Part shown: positions 13,178 through 27,036 of the stretch, in pieces
Position numbering within the stretch: position 1 is the stretch's first letter
Layout of the letters: each line of letters starts with the position of its first letter
Origin: Galerina marginata
Taxonomy: Eukaryota; Basidiomycota; Agaricomycetes; Agaricales; Galerinaceae
Length of the DNA stretch: 64,000 nucleotides
Reading direction: 5' to 3'
Assembly: GCA_023014335.1 (NCBI GenBank)
Contig: JAECYW010000002.1
Location: 3,968,001-4,032,000, forward strand
Made by a program: the position numbers and the translations under genes
The notes under the pieces: model-generated
Databases searched by the model: none
What the model saw: only the letters and a program-made list of their open reading frames with translations
What the model was told of the DNA's origin: nothing

Positions 13178-15236
13178 CTAGGTAATTTCATCAAAAATAT
13201 CTTTGAGCGCAGCCAGCTCGGTATCGAAGTTGTGGTCAGAAGGGTCAACCGAAGAACGATCAAAGTCTATGATGTATACTTGGTTTTTATCATTAACCAT
13301 CAGGTTGTTCATGCGAAGATCACCGTGTACTACCCCACAACGGTGTATGCCCTGTAAAACCTGGATGAAGCTTTCTCTGGAATAAAATAGTGAATAATGT
13401 TTTCCCACATGATTTGAGACAGCTTACCGTTCCTCTTTGGACACACGCAATGGGTATGTTTTACCGCTTCGCTTTTGCTCTCGTGTGGCGAGGTCAATTC
13501 CGGCGTTGTCCATAACGAGTGCGATAGTCCCTGTATCCATATCCTGAAAAAGCCCATATACACGAACTATGCCATCAACAACATTGTTCCGTGTAAGATG
13601 TTGATAGACGTCAAATTCATGACGAATGCTTTGTTGCTGTTCTTTTGAGAATGCGAATTTGATGACCAGATCGCGTTGGATCAGGGTTGAAGAATCCAAC
13701 TCCAAAGTGGCATACGTCGGATGAGCGACACCAATCGCACCTTTTCCTAAGTGTTCCCCCACTGTTAGAGTGAAATATTGAGAATGGGTATATTTGCCTT
13801 TTCTCCGGATTTTTTTGAACGAGTTGATGTACGAAATATTAACACATGAAGGTCCTAAACGCATAAAGGACGCGGGAACAGGCGACTGATAGATTCCGTA
13901 GCTGAGGTTTACGAGGACCAATGGACGTGAGCACAATTCAATCTCTATCTGGGGGAGATGTTCGCTAGCCTCCTCAGAGGGAGGGTCCGGTTGCACCTTC
14001 CTGCGTTTACGGTCGGAGCTAGGATAAAGACCTGACGGACGTTTTCCTATAGGAATGGAGTCGGAGATTACTTGAGGATATTTAGTCGTAGTCTTTGGCT
14101 CTGGGACTCCTTCTGCTGTTTGTCGCAGCTATTGGCGATCAAGAGCGTCTTGCACTATAGAAAGAAAAAGTCCGATATGGACTTTTCGGTAATGTGGGTC
14201 CTTGCAATGGACTGGGTCAATTAGGCCGGAAAGGTAAAGTGTTTGGCTCTGACGATGACGAATGCCAATACGTTCTAGCGTACCACAATTAATAACGATG
14301 AAGGTGGCGTCATTTTCAACCGCTTGTGTCCATAACTGGCACGACTTGTAAGTGGTATGCCGGAGGAGAAAAAATAACAAGAAAGCTTACTTGTTGCAAG
14401 TAATGCTTGGGAAGTGGAATGTACGCTCTACGACTTGGGCCTCTTCGCATTGGGATGATTATGTTGGCTGAAGCTGATGGCCTAGAGATATCAGAACCTT
14501 TTGAAACCTTCGCCGCTCCTGCGAGTTTGATGGAGATTCCTGTCTTCGAGTCTAATGGAGGCACAAGTGCTGCCTGGGGACGATAACCTAATGTTTGGTG
14601 ACTCTCCCAAGGGAATGGTGAGAGTGGGCCCATCTCGCGTACCAGGATTTCGGCTGGTCGGATAATAGAATAAATTTCCCAAACGCCGATGTCAGGAGAA
14701 TAATTGCCCAACTCTTGCAGGCTTGCGCGCGTCTTATCATCCAATTGTTTAAAAATTTCTTCGTCCCTTGGAGAGACAACTAAGCCTGCCGAGGCAGTGA
14801 GCGAATCACTCGTCCCGTACTCGAAACAGAAGACTGTGTCATCAGAGGAGACGTTAGAGGTAAAATACAGCCTAGATGAGAGTTGAATGCCAAGGTCTCC
14901 AACCAAATCAACGTAGTATAAGGCTAGGTCGGTCGGGGAATCGAACCTAAAATGGCGGGGTATACCAACAAACCCCAAATCCATTGCGCTGGTCTTCAGG
15001 CTACCACCTCGTTCAAAAAAACGTTTAATTTCTTCTTCGCAGTATTTTGAGAGATATTGAGCAATAGGAAATGGGAGCTCTTGGACCGAATTCAGCTGGA
15101 GGTTGCGGTCGACATGTAGGTCATAAAATGTCATGGGGTGTTCAATATCCACTGGGAGGTCTTTAACAACGATCCTCGTGCTGGAATTAACTTCGAAACC
15201 CTTTTCGAGAATATTCAGGGTTTCTCCTTCCAGCAT
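13178..15236 (-). pseudogene. Crinkler/FunK1-type kinase gene interrupted by an in-frame TAG
   Basis: Paralog of the neighbouring gene. An N-terminal region (from an ATG at 15236; the frame is open to 15269) contains TFYDLHVDRNLQLNS and ends KHYLQQ, spliced to SCQLWTQAVENDATF. After IVQDALDRQ a TAG occupies 14129-14131, and the same frame then continues LRQTAEGVPEPKTTTK, a basic linker, then a kinase domain. That domain has GEHLGKGAIGVAHP, the lysine in DLVIKFAFSK, catalytic loop VVHGDLRMNNLMV and metal motif IIDFDRSS, with the stop at 13178. An intron near 13409-13424 joins SKEER to ESFIQV. The kinase residues are intact, so the stop is either a young null allele, a sequence error or a readthrough stop (it is followed by CTG). 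A 27-nt intron ending at the TAG would also restore the frame but is shorter than any other intron here. Confidence 0.65.
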
Positions 15237-16006
15237 GCCTTGCGAGGACGTTAGGCCGTAGTCGGTCACTGGGCTTTGAAAGCGCGTTCAGGTTGAACAT
15301 TGAAATGATGGTCATCTTCGTTGACCGAGATATTGTTGATCGACCAACGCATCACACGCTTGGCACGTGCATTTCACGTGCATATTAACGCGTTAATTAA
15401 TTGAATAACTTGAGCCCACGGGGCTTGCCACAGGCCTATCATAATACTCTTTTTGCATAAGGTGAATGGTAGGCCAGCGAGCTTGCACGCAAACTTATGG
15501 CTGGTATCATGATGATCGTGGTCTTTTACTCGATTCGTGTTAACACCCTGGTCGATGTGATTTCAATGGTGTCCTGCCCTACAGACGAAACAATTCTCGT
15601 CCATTTTCTTCCCCCTATACCAAGTAGTACCCATTACGTCGATCATGGCAAAGGGATGCGGCCATTAGAGAATAGGCACATCTCCTAAAGTGCTTTGAAG
15701 CATTCTGTCAAGAAGTTTTATATACGTCTCGACGTATTCTGACGTATCTGATTTAGATGGATTTTGAAATTGGGTCGTTATCGCCGTAGATTGACTAGTT
15801 GCTGGCAGTGGTAACATTACATGTTGCCTGTTGTTTCTCGCTCCAATAGTCAATCCATGGATAGGTCCTTGCAACCTACCTCGAGTCGCAATATTTCTGT
15901 AATAAAGCCTGTTAATCTATAACCCGTATAACGCAATCGTTCTCAGATACATAAACCGTCCCTGGAGGTATGCAAATTATATATTCAACCAGTCGCCTAT
16001 ACAGCC
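15237..16006. other. intergenic spacer
   Basis: About 770 bp between the kinase-like gene and the VPS4 stop. Short open frames (for example 15665-15874, minus) have no recognisable motif. No gene called. Confidence 0.45.
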
Positions 16007-17640
<1,634 letters not shown>

Positions 17641-18477
17641 CTAAATTTCCGCAGTCCTTCAGCGGCAGGAGGTAGCAATTGGCGTAACTTGGTAGAAGTT
17701 ACCCTGATGAGATAAAGGTTCGATTGTGATTGTTTGGCAAGGAAGTCGTCTCCCCTCAAAAGCAACATTGATCATTTGATGACGGCCCGCCAGCCGCTAA
17801 GCGACTCTTTCCGGACACCCAGTGAGTCCAGTTAACCACCGACATTGTATTTCTATTGTCGAATCGTTGCTATAAAATATCCCCCTTCACGAGTCGCCTC
17901 CATTTTAACCGCATAAAAGCTGTTTATTGTGATATCCCGCTCAAGTTATCACGGGGCCAAATTTGAACTTAAAAGCAATGTCCTGCCACCAGTGGCCCCA
18001 AATTCCACTTTTGGCCCGCGTAAGCCACGCGAGGATGGGGACTCATTCTTGCTACACGTGTAGGTCCACACACCTTGCGTTATCCTGCCCCACATTTATC
18101 GATGAAATCAAACGAGCTTGAATTGCATGATATCCGACGCAGACAGTTCAAGTTGACGGAGCACTGTTTTCCTAGTCGAACGCCGACGCCCGGTATGGCC
18201 GCGTATGGCCTGAATAACGTCAATGCGATAAAAATGTAAAATTTCCTCTTTTGGACATGACAATGAATTTCTTGTATCATTCTGGCCCGAGTTTCTTGTC
18301 CGAGCTGGCACGCGCCTTGACATAACAAAGAGGCCATTACAACGTGTGGCTCACAGCCTCGAGCATATAAAGATCGCACTGCCTGCCCTCGGAAAAATAT
18401 AATTACGCACCGCCCCCCAACGCGCTTACTCCTTCCCATATCTTTTGACACTCCTCCAACCCCCCACCACATCAGAA
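17641..18477. promoter_or_regulatory. divergent intergenic region between VPS4 and the next gene
   Basis: 837 bp between two divergent start codons, so it should contain both promoters. Open frames in it (such as 18080-18472, minus) lack motifs. No specific sites identified. Confidence 0.5.
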
Positions 18478-19070
18478 ATGCCCGTCGCCATCGATCGTGT
18501 AGCTGCCACCCCCACTAAGGCCTCGGAAGCCAGTAACTCTGGTACAAAGCTCCGTTCCGTTACCCCACAAGAGACAAAGGAATGGTCCGAAGCGCTTAGC
18601 GCTCGATCGATCTTGTCTCGCGACCTTTATGATCTCGATGAAGCCATTGAATACCCTTTCAAGGTCCGTAATTTCGTCATAGCTAGGGCCGTTTTTGCTG
18701 ATTCTAAAATATCTGATTCTAAAATATCTTTCGATAGGACCAAGACGAAGTTTGGATACGAACCAAAGAATATAACTGGTGTTTTGGGAAAGTGGTCGGC
18801 CGGGCTATTCGAGTAGGCCAGACCCGCCATGTAGGTCTTTCCATTCCTTGAGGCAGTGCAGGCGCTTATTTTTCAACCATGCAGCGAAAACAGGGCCTTT
18901 ACTACCCGGTGAACTTTGGATCCAAACAGAATGTGCGAAAGTATTTTGCGCCTTTGAACGGCGAGATCAAGCCTAATACGAAGGCGGTCAGGCAGCTGCT
19001 TATCCAAGAAGGCTGGATTGAGGACGAAAGCACGTCGACTGACTCGTCAGGCGATCTATACTTCGAGTAA
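18478..19070 (+). CDS. small orphan protein
   Basis: Two exons, 18478-18778 and 18862-19070, join in frame (phase 1) to give about 169 residues. The join is supported because the exon 2 frame is open and the combined C-terminal half reads smoothly (YEPKNITG, then AYFSTMQRKQGLYYPVNFGS). It ends with an acidic Ser/Thr tail (EDESTSTDSSGDLYFE). No signal peptide or membrane segment. Exon 1 contains a perfect 15-bp tandem duplication (18698-18727) that repeats DSKIS. I do not recognise a family; the Tyr/Lys-rich C-terminal part looks like a compact domain. An additional intron in exon 1 after YPFK is possible. Confidence 0.6.
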
Positions 19071-19939
19071 CCGCACTCTTTGCATTTAGTGTCATTGACT
19101 CATCCACTATTGTACTACTTTTCGTCCATTCGCATTCATGTAGATCATTGTACCACAATTATACGCAATTAACATCCATTAGATATACTAGATCTAGGCC
19201 ATCAGTCCTCGGAATAAGGTCTAAAAAATGTATCATTTAACCAATGTGTTAATCGCTGCCTTACAGGTAAGTATCTATCCGGGATTTCCCAAGATCAAAG
19301 GAATACGGCAGAGGATCATGAAACGTGGTTTCCACGTTCATGTTGGGTGCTGCTCTTCCAAATCAAGAATGTGTGGCGCAATCTTATCCCTCAGCACCCA
19401 CGGAGACACATAATATCGAGAGGTAATTCAGGGTAGTATTCCCTAATTATGTACACTAGAGTATATATATATATACCTGGGCTTGTCGTGAAATGAGGAG
19501 ATACTAGTAGCATAACAACATTCATTCATTCATTCGCTGACCTCAGTGACGAAGAACGAGATAGAACAGATCTTGAATGCAAAGCCTAAAAGAACACGTA
19601 GTACTAAAGAAGTAGGAGTATGAATGAATCGAACAACAAAGAACGGTATACCCAATGGTCAAGAGGTTGAGACACGAACGAGGCGGGATTGAAGTAAAGA
19701 GTTAGAGTAAAGAGTCATGGTGCATTAGCTAGCATAGAAATGGAGGAACCGATGAAACCGACGCCGACGGGGAACGAGAGAATTGCAACATGCTGTGCGT
19801 AAACCAAATTACAAAGGTAAATTGTCCAATACCTGATGAAGAATCTTCTCTGCTGACAAGAGGGATGACATGAGCACGTCAGTATCGAATATTCCGAATG
19901 CCTGACCACTGACAAGAAGTAAACTCACTGAATCCCTGC
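19071..19939. other. intergenic, convergent 3' ends
   Basis: About 870 bp between convergent genes. It contains a short TA microsatellite near 19462-19476 and short repeats such as ttcattcattcattcg near 19520. No gene recognised. Confidence 0.5.
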
Positions 19940-22155
19940 CTACGCTCCATTTCCGAGATAAGCCATCCCCATGGCCCGCGCACTAACATGGACGTGCTTC
20001 GCCTCCGTCACTTCGTGACAAATCTCGATTGACTGCACCCACGGGTGGGCAATGACGTCCTCGATGGTTGACCTGTGCCTAGGGTCTGGCTCCAGCATTT
20101 TGCGGATCAGGCTGCGACATGGCCTAGGATTTAGGTTGTTGATCGTAGGAGGGCACGCAGACACCGCCGGACTGGGATTCGCACAAGCGGTCGCATATGA
20201 GGAGTACAACGGGTCTGACCCGGCCTGCGCAGCGCGCCACGGAAGCTCTTGGAAGTGCAGGCAGTAGTAGACAATACCGCAAGCCCAAATATCCACCAAT
20301 CGCGCGTCGTAGGCTAGAAAAGCGCAATGTCCGACGATCCCATTATGTGTTGAGGAAGGGGATATTGGATGCATCGACAGAAAGCAAGCAGGCACAGTAT
20401 GTCAGGCTGCCTCTGACGAGTAACAGCAATTAGGGAGGCTTACGTTTATTCAAAAACTGCTCCGGGGCAATGTAAGGCTCGCTTCCGCAGAGCCCCGTTG
20501 ACATATGCACCGTCGATTCCCAAGGGAGACGATACACAGTCGACGCCCCGTAGTCACCGATCTGCGCAAGGTTTAAATGGTAAGACCAATGATTAAGGGA
20601 TTGAGTAACAATACGGACCTTCAAATGTCCCTTCGTGTCAAAGAACAAGTTCTCAGGCTTAATATCACGATGCGCGACACCTTGGCTATGGAGGTACGCC
20701 ACTCCGTTAAGAATCTGCTTGAAGCAACATTCTACCTCACTTGGACTCATGCCCCTATTGATAAAATGGTATTGTTAGAACGACGACCACGAAAACGACA
20801 ATAGACAGAAATCAGAATTCGAAACCGAAACCGAAGAAACCCTGAAAGGCTACCAGGGACGCAAGAGTCCAGAAAAAACAGGCAGGGTTGTCAGCGCCGA
20901 TACGCCTTGCAAGTCCACGGAAATGGTGGATGCCACAAGACCAGGCAGGAGCGACGAACACTAACAGTCATGAACGACAAAGACTCACCCTTTCTTGATA
21001 GCGGCATACAGATCTCCTCCAGGACAGAATTCCATGACCTCGCACCAATGCTGATTCTCATCTTGAACAAGATCAACGGTCTCGACGATATTCGGATGGT
21101 GGAGAGTGGAGGAAATGCAGAATTCGGCAGTGAGTTTTTTGACATACTCCTTTTCCGATTCATTCTTGCGGCGTTTGCGGAACTCCTGAGAAAGGAAGGG
21201 TGGCGATTAGGAACGGGGGAGTTCATCGACCGGCAAGAAGCCGTCGATAGAGACAACCGATAGTCAGACTTACCTTGATGGCGTAGAGCTTCTCTTCGCT
21301 GCGATCCCATTTGTGAGCGAGCCTGACTACACTGGTAGCTCCTTTCCCAATGGCCACCTTCTGGCATACACCATACTTCTGCGTCAAACTGACAGCGCTA
21401 TCGCCCCCAACACTCTTGGCACGCCCATCTCCAGCATCAGAATCTGATTTCCGCGATGACGTCGATCTCTGGGAGCTCTTCCTATTCAGCTTGGGACCGT
21501 TGGCGAGCAGGTCCTTTAAATTGAATTTATGCGAATCTCCCTTGTCGGAGTGAACGGAGGCTGGTTTGCTGGTGCGCCCCGGGGTGGTGGGAGCGGTGTC
21601 GCTGGCTTTGCTGGCACGACGTTCTCGTCCAGGGAGCTGGTGTACGGCAGGCGGAGGAATGATTTTGCCACCTGAAACACCAGCCGACATGCTCGGAGCA
21701 CGGCTGGCAGGCAGACTGGGCGGCCTGCTGGGGGCTCTGCTAGGAGGGGCACTTGCTCCATCAAAATAGCTGTCGGTTGGAGACGTCGCGGTCGACATTG
21801 GGCTATGTGGCGCCGATTGCTGTCTCTTGTGATTTTGCTGATCGGAAGAGGAAGATGAAGAATTCGATAGTGGAACCGCACTCAATTTCTGTAATGCTCC
21901 ACGGGTGAACCCTGGCTGCTTGACTCCAGCAAGAAGAGAATCTGGAGGAGGTAGTGGGTAGCTATTTGGACTAGAACCTCTCGCTGGGGTCATGGTGGCG
22001 GTTCCATTCATGGTAGATGTTGACGAATTGGTACCAGGGTGGGAAATCTTTAGGGATTGAAGTTGACTCGCTATATCGGCATGGGGAGGTTTGTCGGAGC
22101 TATCACCCTCACCCTCTGTCTGAGAAGTCTCGTCTGATGATTCCGGAATGGTCAT
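19940..22155 (-). CDS. HAL4/SAT4-type (NPR1-family) serine/threonine kinase
   Basis: Minus-strand gene from the ATG at 22155 ([16 protein letters not shown]). The frame is open further upstream but without another ATG. The first exon encodes about 290 residues of Ser/Pro-rich, poorly structured sequence with a Ser6 run. Kinase domain, in order: [15 protein letters not shown] (P-loop), YAIK (Lys), [31 protein letters not shown], then KIGDYGAS, so the DFG motif is DYG with its Asp kept. APE region [11 protein letters not shown], then [19 protein letters not shown] and a C-terminus [10 protein letters not shown]. In yeast these kinases (Hal4/Hal5, Npr1 group) regulate plasma-membrane transporters such as potassium carriers. 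Five or so introns; catalytic residues complete. The substrate is not inferable. Confidence 0.85.
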
Positions 22156-25100
22156 GGTTGAAGGATAAAGTGTCGTGGTGGGTGTCGTGTTTGGGAATAA
22201 AATTGCCGATGGATTGGTTTGAATTAGAAGAATGTTCTTTTGTAAGCAAGTCAAGGACGGAATTGATCTTGAGATAAAGTGTCAAACGTGAAAGGGGTAT
22301 GGTGCGACTGTGCGATATGTAGTGTATGAGGTGCGTGCGTGAGGCGAGCTTGACGACAAGCAGGTGTTGATGAGTCGTGGCTTTGAGTTTACAGGGATAT
22401 GATCATGGTGTACAACACGTTCCAGGGGGTTTTTAGTGTTGAAAACTGTGATGAAAGGTCAGGCTTAATCAACTGGGAAAATGAACGCGAAACGAACAAG
22501 AGATGTAGATGGGGGCTGTCTAAGGTGCAGCAACAACGTGGAAGCTGTCGACGAGAGGAGAGGGCTGAACGAGCGCCTCTCGCAGTCGCCTGTGAGTGAC
22601 GATGAGCGGCGGAAAGGAAATCAAAGGCTGGTAGGTGGTGGTAGGAAAGAAAGAAAGAGGAGCCCGGCTTTTGGAGAATTAAAAGAGAAACCCAGGTATG
22701 TGTCAGCGGTAAATCTGCCACCCCCACGTGCGGGGTGGAAAACTTCCTTTTTCTTTTTTTTACATTCCTCACCCTTCCTCCACAATAGCCTTCGTAAAAA
22801 TCAATCCTTATGCTTTTCATGGCGTAGAATCGTTAGGCGCTCGTCTTTTTAAGCCCAAAAACTGTATGTCTGATGTCTGATTTCTTCATTTCATTTCCCA
22901 GTCTCGCCGTGACCTCGGGTCAGGCTGAGGTTCTCAATTACCGGATGCGCTGCGAACCCTCGACGATGCCCATGTGTTGGCTATTCAGACCCCGGGAAAG
23001 TAAAGAAAACACGCTTGTGTCCCTTGTGATCTATAATGGCGGATTGCGCGACCTACTGTCCTGAAAGAACCTCTCAATTTACAATTTTGCCCATTTGGTG
23101 CCTATCTTTCTCTCAGATTCGCGCCGCTATCTGTCCGTGCTCATTTGTGAAGATACAACACTAGGCACCGTTCCACTTTATCTGCCGTTTCCGTTCGGGA
23201 TGGAAGGTCCTATTATTACGCCACTCACTGGACATGGCTGGGTTTCATGGCTGGGCTGCCTGAGACAACCTCTCAGGTGTTGATAGCCGGGAAGAAGCAC
23301 ACACACATTTGGAAGTAAGTGCCTGCACATACATATGAACTTCCATCTATGTTTATCGTTCATCATAGGTTCGGATGTGTGGTCCAAGAAGCCCAACTCG
23401 AGCAAGAGTTTGAAAGCATATGCTCCCGCGAGACTCAAGCCCAGTCAACTGATCAACGTTCGAGAATTGAATTACACTGTTCCAGATCTTTCTACATACT
23501 ATAGGATTTTATTCGGTGAGCTACTGCCCTCCGTACCAGACCGATGGTCAATGCTTTCCCCTTTACCACTAATGCCAGGTTAGACCATATTACCCGTCCG
23601 ACAGATACCGGAGGAATTCGAGGTCCATATGTTGCGGCTCGTCAACGGCGTAATTCCCTCGCGAAAAACTTCGACAACGCAATGAATGCATCATACGTGA
23701 GTGGATCAGTTTAATTATACCATACTCCGACTCTGACGTTCGAACATAAAGCCTTTAAATCGGAGCAGGACGTCAGCGTTACAAATACCCACCGAGCTGC
23801 ATCGAACGTTCACCGCTATCTTTCACTTTGTAGGTCCCGAACTGTCTTTCTAATTGGAAGTTTTATCATCAGTGGTGACGGCGCAACCTGTTGAAATCAG
23901 ACGACCGACTATAAATATTTGACTCCAGGTAATGTGACAACATGTAGCCCAATCATAATTCGATTATTTATCTTGTTTCACAGGTACTTGCCCTTGGGAG
24001 TCTGCAAGAGTCTGCAGGTCTCGCAAATCCCAATATACCCCATGGCCAGAAAGATTAATTATACCCATGAAGGCCTGGTGCCGTCATCGCTGGACTGGAT
24101 AACGCCTTTCGACCTCCATAACTCCTTGATCACCGTGCAGGGCTTGGTATCGCGCCTTCTTATACGGATCCGGTTCAGGGTTCAGAGGATAATCTTTCGA
24201 AAACGTTAAATATTCTCTCTTCTGCGGCGGACGTTTGTATGGATGGACCTCAAGATATAGATGGTCCGTAGACGCTTCAATCATCCCACATCAGGCCTGA
24301 TATCTCGTAAGTGCCCACAAACGTTAAGGACATTTCGACCATTCTGAAATACGAGGCCATTCAGCCATAGGACGTGCGCATCGTCGCATCGTGCGTGTCT
24401 TTGGCCGCATCACTTCTCGCTATCGTGCTATCCTCCTGGCCCATTTGACCTTCACACGTTTGACTTCCACATCGGGGCCGTCGTGAATCCGAGAGAACAA
24501 GCTGCTTGTGGGTCGCTTCTTGCCCCCGAAATTCGACTGCGGCTCGGCAATGTTCCAACCACCGAACGCTCTGGACATCAGTTACGACTCTACGTAGATA
24601 CGTGAGTCTCGCGATCCTGCACTCTGGCTAAGCGATCTCCGTGCGGGTTTTCTGCTGTTCTCTGCCTGTCTTCCCTGCTACCCGACGCAATTTTCCGCCT
24701 TCCTTTCCCTTCAAGTGACAATCCTGCTACTTTGCTTCTCAAATTTTAGGCTGCAGCATTAGACCGGCCAGCAAACTCCCCGGCCGGGGCGGCGAAGGAT
24801 AAAAATAGAACATGCAAACGAGCCCACCGCTGGAGAATAATAGATTGAGACTGAGGCTCGACTCTCGCCGACGGAGGTTGTGTACTGACCGGCATCGTTT
24901 CTCGATAGCGATGCCTTGTGGTATAAAGCTACCTGTCTTTAATGTTGAACTTGGCACTTGGCACTCTGGACTGACCTCACTTCATATCTGGTCATGTCTA
25001 CAATATATCGACGTCTCCCTTTGCTGGGACCTTTGCGAGGCTCCAGATCGTATGTTCTATGCCCATGCCATAAACCCGTACTACGTCAAATGGCTTCCAA

Positions 25101-25403
25101 GGAGGAAACCCACCCACTAGACACGGAAAGGTCAACGGAAATGTGTCTCTGCATGACATGCAGCGACTTCGAGGATTGTCGAGGATGATATCTACAGACA
25201 CCTGGTCCTGTACGTCTTGCGATCTATTGGTCTGTAATATCATTTTACGGCGTCTGATAATCATCAATTTTATCGAACACGCTCATCATGATGCTATCGT
25301 TAAATCAAGTCAAATACCCTCCTGTTTGCTGCAGGTTCTTTTCCTTTCCTCTTCTTTTCATTCCTAAAATAAGGCGTAGACAAGCGAACATGATTTTTCG
25401 AGC
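22156..25403. other. gene-poor region upstream of the HAL4-type kinase
   Basis: About 3.2 kb without a convincing gene. The part next to the kinase (22156-22830) is likely its 5' UTR and promoter, with a polypyrimidine tract at 22741-22790. The rest holds only short frames without motifs (for example 22873-23064, 23919-24209, 24812-25120). A TATA-like atAAAAATAG lies near 24800. It could hold fast-evolving small genes or decayed transposon sequence. Confidence 0.4.
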
Positions 25404-25886
25404 ATGGCGGCGTTGTCTGGCGATCTCAAGCATACAATTCAACAACGCACATTAGCGGACACGGATTTTCGCAAGGTATAGTCTAGACCCACGCGGTGGC
25501 GACACGGCAGATAAGGTACTTGGCCTGCACCTTTCCTATTCCAGATTAAAAATCTGACCTTCATAACTTTATCGCAGACTCAGGGCATCACTGACAATAT
25601 ATCCACCGCTTCGGAATGGATCCTCGACTGCTTTTCCAAGCTCGAGGTCATGGTGATATTTAGAAATTTTGCTCGATGGAACGAGGCTCACGATCCATCA
25701 ATTTGTGCCAACGAACAATTGGACTCCTTTTGGTTAGCTAGCATGAACATGGTAAGTACGTGGGATTCAGACTGTTTCAGCTCGAGTTATAGGGCTCCAG
25801 GGTTGAACGTTGATGACCGCCTTGTTGCTTTAGCCTACTTACTCGAGCTGAAGACTAAATTTAATCTCTCCAAGGACAGAATCTGA
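25404..25886 (+). CDS. small hypothetical protein
   Basis: A possible two-exon gene: exon 1 25404-25475 (24 codons from ATG, ending DTDFRK before gtatag) and exon 2 25578-25886, joined in phase 0 at a cag acceptor. The product is about 126 residues, helical in character (TASEWILDCFSKLEVMVIF, then DRLVALAYLLELKTKFNL). A GT-AG pair at 25752-25792 would shift the frame, so I read straight through it. No domain recognised, no signal peptide. It lies just before an LTR element. Moderate-to-low support: the frame and splice signals are good but there is no homology to lean on. Confidence 0.4.
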
Positions 25887-26164
25887 TCAGTCGCGGTCAA
25901 ATGAGAAAGTCGAGCCTTTACAAATCCCTCTAGATCAAGTTTCTACAAGCAAATCGTACTCACGAAATGCCAATCATCCCGACTTGTGACGGTGATCATG
26001 ATCGTCTTTTATTTTGACTCAGCTGATCTTGATCTTCATTAAGTGCATTACTTCCTTACAAGACATTCTACATTCCATCCACCAGTTGCTTTGATCCTCG
26101 TCAAGTCGGTTGGTCCAAGTTATGGTAGTAGTAGCCATCACGGTTGTCGCAGCTTGATTCCCAG

Positions 26165-26318
26165 TAACAGAACCTAGCTCCCATAGGAACGGGGTTAGAC
26201 GCGCAGGACGGAGAATGAACGTAATAGTTAAAGAGAATGTGCGAGTACAAACAGGAAATATGAACTGTTTGTACATGTATATTATGGGGGACGTCGAGCC
26301 GAGCAGCCAATTCTGACA
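26165..26318 (-). repeat. LTR copy (3' LTR on element strand)
   Basis: 154 bp, identical to the copy at 27037-27190. Contains a perfect 10-bp inverted repeat, GTACAAACAG at 26245-26254 and CTGTTTGTAC at 26265-26274, around a 10-nt loop. Confidence 0.9.
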
Positions 26319-27036
26319 CTCCCACTCTGCGAGGGACCGAAGAAGTAGAAGGAAAAATAGGGGAGACTCCCACTGAACAAGTATGGAAGGGAAGGTGATT
26401 AAATGAGTGTAACTCCCACTAAAAATCTAGAAAAATAAGAAAATAAACCCATCTAAGATCTTCCCAAGAATCCTAACAGAAATTGAGGTCTTCATCCAAA
26501 TTGGTACTGATGTTGATGATGAGGATGGTGATGACAAGATGGATAAACGGTGAATAGGAAAAAGAGGTGGGCTGGTCACAAGCCTGGTCCATGATGTGGG
26601 GGTGGTGAGTCATGGAATGAGATAATGGGGAAGCTTGAATGTTGACTTGGGCTTCTTGAATCTTGAATGAAGCCAGGATGGGGGTCCACTATGATGAGCT
26701 GCTGAAGAATAGGATGTGATAAAATGGAGGCAAGTTGGGTGCCTGAATGAGGGGGGTATATGGTTGAGGTGATAGGTGGCAATGCTGGCCAACCTGGATG
26801 CAGGATGTGTTGACAGAAACATAATTTGGTGACTACTAGGCCAACCAACCCCAGATGATGTGCATGTAAACACTATATGGCGGCTACTAGGCCAACCAAC
26901 CTAATATACGCTTTGTGGGCGTCTTCAGAAGCCATTTGGCAACTGGCACAAGATGATGATGTGGCGCAAAACTTTGTCGCTGCCAGACACAAAATAAGAC
27001 TCCCTGAAAGATAGATGAAGCGCGGGGCCCATAACC

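Noticed and set aside
25752..25792. Apparent 41-nt GT-AG intron in the small gene at 25404
   Set aside because: Removing it shifts the frame, whereas reading through gives a continuous frame to 25886.
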